Assembly: GCA_964525015.1 (NCBI GenBank)
Contig: CAZGFY010000025.1
Coordinates: 1-29,078 of the forward strand
DNA length: 29,078 nucleotides
Reading direction: 5' to 3'
Source: RGIG3102 sp964525015
GTDB lineage: Bacteria; Bacillota; Clostridia; Oscillospirales; Ruminococcaceae
Part shown: piece by piece, positions 23,861 to 29,078 of the stretch
Numbering within the stretch: position 1 is the stretch's first letter
How the letters are laid out: every line of letters begins with the position of its first letter
The notes under the pieces: generated by a model
Databases searched by the model: none
What the model was told of the DNA's origin: nothing
The model's input: the letters and a program-made list of their open reading frames with translations, nothing else
Made by a program: the position numbers and the translations under genes

Positions 23861-24100
23861 GTTTTTTATTAAATTGTAAATATTGCTAAAATAGTATTTG
23901 AAATAGCTTTTTAATAAATCTTTGCTGTTTTTATCCATAAATTTATAGCTAAGTCTAATATCGGTTGTATTTTGGAAAATGTTTGTTGATATAATTATTA
24001 TTAAATTTAGAAAATTTGTTAGTATATTTAATATCACATCAATTAAATTAAATGCAACTTGGATTACTGCGAAAATAAAAGATATAATCATATGAAACAT
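23840..24100 (-). CDS. Small membrane-associated protein, 86 aa, unknown
   Basis: The start chosen is the ATG at 24100, with AAAAAGGTGG eight bases upstream on the minus strand; the GTG at 24112 overlaps that site and is unlikely. Residues 1-40 are strongly hydrophobic (MFHMIISFIFAVIQVAFNLI...), and the C-terminal half is basic and amphipathic with many Tyr/Phe/Lys (LKSYFKYYFSNIYNLIKNKK). It lies 44 bases after mtaB and ends inside the shared terminator. No family is recognised. The strong ribosome binding site is the best evidence that it is translated; the composition could also arise from AT-rich non-coding DNA. Confidence 0.5.
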   Translation of the reverse strand: MFHMIISFIFAVIQVAFNLIDVILNILTNFLNLIIIISTNIFQNTTDIRLSYKFMDKNSKDLLKSYFKYYFSNIYNLIKNKKSKGN

Positions 24101-24144
24101 AAATAATACCACCTTTTTAATAAAAGACTAAAATTTAAAAATGT

Positions 24145-25434
24145 TTATAAAACTTTGCAAATAAGTCTATCGTTTTTTAATTCAGTCATCTCTATTTCTA
24201 AAACTTGACCTTGTGAATAGCCATTATCTTCTACTAAAACTGGAATGTATCGTGATGTGTAGCCAGTGTAAAAACCATCTTTATTTTTTTTCTCTAGTAA
24301 AACAGTGTCTTTTGTGCCAATAAAAGATTTAATTATTCTTTCTCTTATCTGCTCACTTTTAAATGTCATGGTTTTGTTTCGGTCTTGTTTTATAAATTTT
24401 TCTATTTGATTATCCATTTTAGCAGCTGTTGTGCCTTCTCTTGGAGAGAATGAAAAACAATGAACTTTTAAAAATTGGCATTTTTGAACAAACCGCACAC
24501 TTTTTAAAAAGTCTTCTTCGGTTTCGTTTGGAAAGCCAACGATTATATCAGTTGTAAAAGTTGGATTATCAAAAAGCTCTCTTATTCTATTCATCATATT
24601 TTCATAAAGAGTGGTATCGTAAAGTCGGTTCATAGCTTTTAATGTTTTATCACAGCCGCTTTGAAGTGAAAGATGAAAATGTGGGCAGAATTTTGGGATA
24701 GTACTTAATCTAACAAGCATTTCATCTGTGAATAAATCAAGCTCTAATGAGCCAAGTCGAACTCTTTCAATTCCCTCTATTTTGCTAACAGCTTCAATTG
24801 CATCGCACACATCATTATTTAAATCTTGACCATAGCAGGATATATTAACGCCAGTTAAAACAATTTCTTTATGCCCAGCTTCACTAAGTAAATTTGCTTG
24901 CTCGATAATTTTATCAATTGGCCTTGAGCGAACTTTTCCCCTTGCTTTTGGAATAATGCAGTAAGCACATTCACGATTACATCCGTCTTGGATTTTTAAA
25001 AATGCCCTAGTGTGAAGGCTATCTTCACTACTTGATAATTCTTCAAAAGAATCAAGCTCTTCATAAGAAGAAATATTTATGTATCTTTGTTTAGATATAA
25101 TATATTCATTAACTAAGTTTATTAAATTATTCTTATTTTTAGTACCGATAATAATATCAGCATTTAAAACGCCTTCAGCTTTTTGTGGGAATGCTTGTGG
25201 CATACAGCCAATTAAAGCCACAACACAGTTGGGGTTTTGTCTTTTGGCTTTATTTATCCACTGGATACTTTTTCTATCTCCACTTAAAGTTACAGTACAG
25301 CTGTTAACTATGTAAACATCGCTAATTTCATCGTTTTTTGCAATTGTGTATCCATTATTTTTGAAAATTTCTATTAGAGCAGCAGATTCCTGCTGATTAA
25401 CCTTACATCCTAAGGTTAGAAAACATACTTTCAT
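24145..25434 (-). CDS. mtaB: tRNA (N6-threonylcarbamoyladenosine-37) methylthiotransferase MtaB
   Basis: A 429-aa radical SAM enzyme that adds a methylthio group to t6A37 in ANN-decoding tRNAs. The N-terminal UPF0004 domain has its cluster cysteines at Cys10 (LGCKVNQ), Cys46 (NSCTV) and Cys77 (GCMPQ). The radical SAM CxxxCxxC is Cys152-Cys156-Cys159 (GCNRECAYC). A TRAM RNA-binding domain closes the chain (about 370-429). LGCKVNQ and GCMPQ point to MtaB (B. subtilis YqeV) and not to MiaB. The ATG at 25434 follows AAAGGA on the minus strand and a minus-strand promoter. Confidence 0.95.
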   Translation of the reverse strand: MKVCFLTLGCKVNQQESAALIEIFKNNGYTIAKNDEISDVYIVNSCTVTLSGDRKSIQWINKAKRQNPNCVVALIGCMPQAFPQKAEGVLNADIIIGTKNKNNLINLVNEYIISKQRYINISSYEELDSFEELSSSEDSLHTRAFLKIQDGCNRECAYCIIPKARGKVRSRPIDKIIEQANLLSEAGHKEIVLTGVNISCYGQDLNNDVCDAIEAVSKIEGIERVRLGSLELDLFTDEMLVRLSTIPKFCPHFHLSLQSGCDKTLKAMNRLYDTTLYENMMNRIRELFDNPTFTTDIIVGFPNETEEDFLKSVRFVQKCQFLKVHCFSFSPREGTTAAKMDNQIEKFIKQDRNKTMTFKSEQIRERIIKSFIGTKDTVLLEKKNKDGFYTGYTSRYIPVLVEDNGYSQGQVLEIEMTELKNDRLICKVL

Positions 25435-25520
25435 TTTATGTTAAATCCTTTGTGTTTTGTATTTGTTTATCTTTAATATATAACAGCATTAAATAGAGTG
25501 TATATTTAAGATAGCACCCT

Positions 25521-25549
25521 ATTATATCAAAAAAGTTAAGAAATCACAA
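25521..25549 (-). promoter_or_regulatory. Extended -10 promoter for mtaB
   Basis: On the minus strand TTGTGA (25549-25544) is followed after 17 bases by TATAAT (25526-25521), with TG one base upstream of the -10. The 87-base leader contains a weak hairpin, with arms around 25494-25501 and 25514-25521. Confidence 0.65.
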
Positions 25550-25615
25550 TATCTTTTAATAAAATAAGAATAGCTGACATAAAATATTGTAAGTGATGAA
25601 AAATGAAAGGAGTAA

Positions 25616-25634
25616 GTTTAGAAATTTTCTAAAC
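25616..25634. promoter_or_regulatory. Perfect 19-bp palindrome immediately before the carboxypeptidase ribosome binding site
   Basis: GTTTAGAAATTTTCTAAAC is two exact 9-bp arms around a central T. A good Shine-Dalgarno-like AAAGGAG lies just upstream (25606-25612) and the likely used AAAAGG just downstream (25635-25640). It may be an operator, or as RNA a hairpin controlling access to the start. Confidence 0.55.
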
Positions 25635-25650
25635 AAAAGGAATGAAGTTT

Positions 25651-26922
25651 ATGAAAAAGATAATATCAATTTTTTTAACCTTAGCTTTAATGTTTTCAAT
25701 AAGTATTCCTGTTTTTGCTAATAGCGAGGTGCCTGCAATGGCATACGTTGAGGAGGCATTAGGTGAATATGAAAATGAGCCAGCGTATAGCTTTGATCCA
25801 ACTATTGCACAGGCTATGGCAAGAACAGATAGTTTTATTGATAAAGTTGCGAATACATCTATGTTTGATGTATCAGCTGGCAGTGCAATACTAATCGAAA
25901 CTACCACAGGGCAGGTTTTGTATGAGAAGAATCCTGATAGCAAAGTTGCAATAGCATCAGTTACTAAAATTATGACAATGCTTTTGGTAATTGAGGCTTT
26001 AGAGGCAGGAGAATTTACTTTAGATGACACAGTACCTATATCAAACCATGCGTTTTCAATGGGTGGTAGCCAAATATGGGCAGAACCAGGGGAAATATTT
26101 ACAGTAAATGAAATGCTTAAAGCAGTTGCGGTTTCTTCTGCTAATGATGCAGCAGTTGCACTTGCAGAATTTGTTTCTGGAAGTGAGGAAGAGTTTTGCA
26201 GAAAAATGAATGCAAGAGCAAAAGAACTTGGAATGGAAAATACAAATTTTGTTAATGCTTGTGGCTTAGATGCAGAAAATCACTACTCTACTGCAAGAGA
26301 TGTTTCATTAATGGCGAATGAATTAATAAAACATCAAATGATATTTGATTACACTACGATATGGGTTGACTATTTAAGAGATGGGCAAACGCAAATAGTA
26401 AACACTAATAAACTATTACAATCATATCAAGGTATAACTGGGCTCAAAACGGGCACAACAAGTGGGGCAGGTGTTTGCCTTACGGCATCTGCGCAAAGAG
26501 ATGGATTATCAATAATTTCAGTTATTTTAGGCTCAGACAGTAGTGAAGAGCGGTTTTCAGCTAGTAAAAAACTACTAGATTTTGGATTTGCCAATTTTGA
26601 AACTAAAGCTTTTCCTGAGATAACGGATGTTCCAAGTGAATTGAAAACAAAGAACTCAGTTATTGAAAATGCTAAAATAGAATATAATATTCCGGATAGT
26701 TTATTATTTTTAAAAGATAGCTCTACACAATTAAGCTATGAAGTTGAGCTGATGGATTATATTCAAGCTCCTATGAAAAAAGATATGAGAATTGGAAGTA
26801 TATCATTATACACACAAAATGGAAAAATAGGGGAGTATGATATAACGTTATCAGAAGATGTTGAAAAAATAGATTTCTCGAAAGCTTTGTCACTTTTAAC
26901 AAAGTATGCAGGGTATATGTAA
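25651..26922 (+). CDS. D-alanyl-D-alanine carboxypeptidase, PBP5/DacF type
   Basis: A 423-aa secreted penicillin-binding protein that trims the terminal D-Ala of peptidoglycan stem peptides. Residues 1-23 are a signal peptide ending VFA. Active-site motifs are complete: SVTK (Ser103-Lys106), SAN (Ser163-Asn165) and KTG (266-268). The region after about residue 310 fits the PBP5 C-terminal beta domain. The chain ends KALSLLTKYAGYM without a long amphipathic anchor helix, so membrane attachment may be weak or the protein free. An ATG at 25642 is only one base from the AAAAGG site, so 25651 is taken as the start. It could be vegetative DacA-like or sporulation DacF-like; sequence alone does not decide. 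Confidence 0.94.
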   Translation: MKKIISIFLTLALMFSISIPVFANSEVPAMAYVEEALGEYENEPAYSFDPTIAQAMARTDSFIDKVANTSMFDVSAGSAILIETTTGQVLYEKNPDSKVAIASVTKIMTMLLVIEALEAGEFTLDDTVPISNHAFSMGGSQIWAEPGEIFTVNEMLKAVAVSSANDAAVALAEFVSGSEEEFCRKMNARAKELGMENTNFVNACGLDAENHYSTARDVSLMANELIKHQMIFDYTTIWVDYLRDGQTQIVNTNKLLQSYQGITGLKTGTTSGAGVCLTASAQRDGLSIISVILGSDSSEERFSASKKLLDFGFANFETKAFPEITDVPSELKTKNSVIENAKIEYNIPDSLLFLKDSSTQLSYEVELMDYIQAPMKKDMRIGSISLYTQNGKIGEYDITLSEDVEKIDFSKALSLLTKYAGYM

Positions 26923-26949
26923 GTAAACTGCTAAAAGTGGGAAAATCGG

Positions 26950-26979
26950 TTGACATATGGTGATTTATTAGTGTATTAT
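26950..26979 (+). promoter_or_regulatory. Promoter for the glucose-6-phosphate isomerase gene
   Basis: A consensus TTGACA (26950-26955) is followed after 18 bases by TATTAT (26974-26979), about 57 bases before the pgi ATG. Confidence 0.75.
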
Positions 26980-27036
26980 AAATATAAGGAAATATTGAAA
27001 TAAAAAGATATAAGGAATTTTAAGGAGATATAAATT

Positions 27037-28371
27037 ATGGCTGTAAAATTTGAGGGTAAGTACTTAAAAGAATTTGTAAATGATTTAGAATTTAATAATA
27101 TAAAATCACAAATTGAGCTTTGCCATGACATTTTGCACAGTAAAACTGGTGCGGGAAATGATTATTTAGGCTGGCTCAATTTGCCTTTTGATTATGATAA
27201 AGAAGAATTTGCAAGAATTAAAAAAGCGGCAGAAACAATTAAAAATGATAGCGATGTTTTAATTGTTATTGGTATTGGCGGCTCATATCTTGGAGCAAGA
27301 GCTGCGATAGAATTTTTAGGTTCTAGTTTTTATAATAATTTAGATGAAAATAAATTAAAAGTTTATTTTGTTGGAAATAATATTAGCCCATCTTATCTGC
27401 AAAATGTTTTAAAACTATGCGAAAATAAGGAAGTTAGTGTTAATGTTATTTCAAAATCAGGCACAACAACTGAGCCAGCACTTGCTTTTCGTGTATTTAA
27501 AGAATTTATGGAAGAAAAATACACAAAAGAAGGTGCTAAAAAGAGAATTTATGCGACAACTGATAAAAATAAAGGCACATTAAAAACTTTAGCTGATTTA
27601 GAAGGATACGAAACATTTAGTATTCCAGATGATGTTGGAGGAAGATTTTCAGTTTTAACAGCTGTTGGATTATTACCTATTGCTTGTGCTGGATTTGATA
27701 TTGAAAAAGTTATTGAAGGCGCTCAAGTGGCAGCTAAAGATTTTGAAAATAAAAATGATGATAATGACTGCTATAAGTATGCAGCTGCTAGAAATATCTT
27801 GTATAGAAAAGGCAAAAACATTGAAATTATGGCTTCATACGATCCTGACTGGCAGATGATGAACGAATGGTTTAAACAGCTATATGGTGAGAGTGAAGGA
27901 AAAGATCAAAAAGGTATTTATCCATCAAGTGTTATCTTTTCAACAGATTTACACTCAATGGGGCAATTTATTCAAGATGGTTCTAGAAATTTATTTGAAA
28001 CAGTTATTGATTTTAAAACTGAAGAAAATGATTTATTTATAAAAGAATCAAAAGAAAATTTTGATGGGTTAAATTTTTTGGCAAATCAAGAAATGTCATT
28101 AGTTAATAAAAAAGCAATGCAAGGAACAATCTTAGCTCATACTGATGGTGGAGTTCCAAATATTGTTTTAGAAATTGATAAAAAAGATGAATTTAATTTT
28201 GGATATGCAGTATTCTTTTTTGAAAAGGCGTGTGCTATTTCTGGATATACACTAGGTGTTAATCCATTTGATCAGCCAGGTGTTGAAGCATATAAAGTGA
28301 ATATGTTTGCACTTTTAGGAAAGCCTGGATATGAAAAAGAAAGAGAAGCTTTGCTTGAAAAATTAAAATAG
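27037..28371 (+). CDS. pgi: Glucose-6-phosphate isomerase
   Basis: A 444-aa enzyme interconverting glucose-6-phosphate and fructose-6-phosphate, of the short Firmicute/Thermotoga type (about 445-450 aa). The SIS-domain signatures are GIGGSYLGAR (79-88) and SKSGTTTEPA (139-148). GGRFSVLTAVGLLP, QLYGESEGKDQKG (catalytic Glu region) and the C-terminal GVNPFDQPGVEAYK follow in the normal order. TAAGGAGAT lies upstream of the ATG, and the gene has its own promoter. No terminator is visible before the next gene 91 bases downstream, so partial co-transcription is possible. Confidence 0.98.
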   Translation: MAVKFEGKYLKEFVNDLEFNNIKSQIELCHDILHSKTGAGNDYLGWLNLPFDYDKEEFARIKKAAETIKNDSDVLIVIGIGGSYLGARAAIEFLGSSFYNNLDENKLKVYFVGNNISPSYLQNVLKLCENKEVSVNVISKSGTTTEPALAFRVFKEFMEEKYTKEGAKKRIYATTDKNKGTLKTLADLEGYETFSIPDDVGGRFSVLTAVGLLPIACAGFDIEKVIEGAQVAAKDFENKNDDNDCYKYAAARNILYRKGKNIEIMASYDPDWQMMNEWFKQLYGESEGKDQKGIYPSSVIFSTDLHSMGQFIQDGSRNLFETVIDFKTEENDLFIKESKENFDGLNFLANQEMSLVNKKAMQGTILAHTDGGVPNIVLEIDKKDEFNFGYAVFFFEKACAISGYTLGVNPFDQPGVEAYKVNMFALLGKPGYEKEREALLEKLK

Positions 28372-28462
28372 ATAGTGCAAATTTCTAATTTTAGGTAGGT
28401 TAATATTTAGTTAATATAAAAGTTAAGTAAAAATTAAAACAAACATAAAGGAGGAAACTATT

Positions 28463-28864
28463 ATGATAAAATTAATAGTTGGAACAAAAGGCACAGGCAA
28501 AACAAAACAATTGGTGGAAATGATTAACGATAGTGTAGGTAAGGTTAAAGGTAATATCGTTTGCATTGAAAAGAAAATGCAATTAGGCCATAATATTGAT
28601 CATAAAGTTCGTTTAATTAATTTAGATGAATATAAGGTTGATAATTATGAAAAGTTCTACGGTTTTTTTAGTGGTGTACTAGCTGGAAACTATGATATTG
28701 AGCAAATTTATGTTGATGGTATACTAAAAGTTGGGAATAATGACTACGAAGGACTCGGGAAATTATTAGCAGTAGTTGATGAATTAACACAAGATAAAAA
28801 AATTGTGTTCACAGTATCCGCTGATGAAAGCGTTCTTCCAGAAAGCGTAACAAAATATCTATAA
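28463..28864 (+). CDS. Small P-loop NTP-binding protein, unknown function
   Basis: A 133-aa protein starting with a Walker A motif at the very N-terminus (GTKGTGKT, 7-14) and a Walker B-like segment IEQIYVDGIL near 79-88. The core is a minimal P-loop fold with few extra elements, too small for an ABC or AAA protein. Similar short ATP-binding proteins occur in Clostridia and are sometimes labelled PilT-like; nothing here supports a pilus role. It has a strong AAAGGAGG site and follows pgi in the same direction. The 91-base gap between them holds no clear promoter or terminator. Function is not assigned. Confidence 0.8.
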   Translation: MIKLIVGTKGTGKTKQLVEMINDSVGKVKGNIVCIEKKMQLGHNIDHKVRLINLDEYKVDNYEKFYGFFSGVLAGNYDIEQIYVDGILKVGNNDYEGLGKLLAVVDELTQDKKIVFTVSADESVLPESVTKYL

Positions 28865-28871
28865 TACTTAA

Positions 28872-28907
28872 AAAATAGAGCTGTTTTTTTAAAATAGCTC
28901 TATTTTT
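28872..28907 (+). terminator. Intrinsic terminator after the P-loop gene
   Basis: AAAATAGAGCT (28872-28882) and AGCTCTATTTT (28896-28906) are perfect inverted repeats with a 13-base T/A-rich loop, and T residues continue to 28907. Confidence 0.85.
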
Positions 28908-29024
28908 ATGTAAATAATTGTGATATAATAAAAAAGAAAATAATACTTAAACTAGTATATTTAGCCTTTTGTGAATTAATGATAGAGATTTTGTTTTTTT
29001 TTAGTTAATTAGTTGAAAAAATCC

Positions 29025-29053
29025 TTGACAAATATATAAAAGATATATATAAT
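29025..29053 (+). promoter_or_regulatory. Perfect consensus sigma-A promoter at the window end
   Basis: TTGACA (29025-29030), 17 bases, TATAAT (29048-29053): an exact consensus match. A GAGGTG ribosome binding site-like stretch follows at 29071-29076, so a gene should start just past the window. A second, weaker extended -10 (TGATATAAT) is at 28921-28929. Confidence 0.85.
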
Positions 29054-29078
29054 GTTTAAGTAACCTAAAGAGGTGCTT

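Noticed and set aside
1..29078. Insertion sequences, phage genes, tRNA genes or CRISPR arrays
   Set aside because: No transposase, integrase or Cas-like protein, no cloverleaf sequence and no regularly spaced repeats were seen.

Overview
This is a low-GC, AT-rich chromosomal window that reads as Clostridia-type Firmicute DNA. Supporting signs are strong purine-rich ribosome binding sites, a transketolase split into two genes, a NifZ-like cysteine desulfurase next to a rhodanese-less ThiI, a DUF2089 regulator, a SpoIID-type domain, a DacF/PBP5-type carboxypeptidase and an Fhs ligase. No species can be named from the sequence. I see no tRNA, rRNA, CRISPR array, transposase or phage gene.

Region 1 (1-10150, + strand) is a ten-gene catabolic cluster. 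It holds a FadR-type GntR regulator, a complete tripartite tricarboxylate transporter in the order C-B-A, an Asp/Glu-racemase-fold enzyme, split transketolase, a D-2-hydroxyacid dehydrogenase resembling hydroxypyruvate reductase, an AEC-family organic-acid permease and a GlxK-type glycerate kinase. Hydroxypyruvate can link these parts: it is a two-carbon donor for transketolase, is reduced to D-glycerate by the dehydrogenase, and the glycerate is phosphorylated into glycolysis. The imported substrate is unknown. Most of the longer intercistronic gaps carry an RNA hairpin, including a terminator/attenuator between tctC and tctB.

Region 2 (10211-13176, - strand) runs from a good promoter through fhs (formate-tetrahydrofolate ligase), a 72-aa membrane protein and a 305-aa exported, C-terminally anchored protein. 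It ends at a bidirectional terminator shared with glxK.

Region 3 (13298-20625, + strand) holds a NifZ-like cysteine desulfurase, thiI, a very unusual 1094-aa CinA fusion, a threonine aldolase and a small Tic20/DUF4870-like membrane protein. The fusion carries cytoplasmic CinA, one membrane helix, a domain that looks like a catalytically dead class-B sortase, a Pro/Ser/Thr linker and an intact-looking SpoIID domain. It is the most striking object in the window.

Region 4 (20652-23860, + strand) holds a DUF2089 regulator whose promoter contains a perfect 19-bp palindrome in the spacer, its small membrane partner, and a surface SGNH hydrolase with Big_2-like repeats. Region 5 (23840-25549, - strand) has mtaB (tRNA methylthiotransferase) and a small membrane protein. 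Region 6 (25616-29078, + strand) has a D-Ala-D-Ala carboxypeptidase, glucose-6-phosphate isomerase, a small P-loop protein, and a perfect consensus promoter for a gene that lies beyond the window.

No gene-free stretch exceeds 300 bases. The longest are 1-249 and 13110-13401, and both hold promoters. Function calls rest on motif recognition by eye; no database search was possible.
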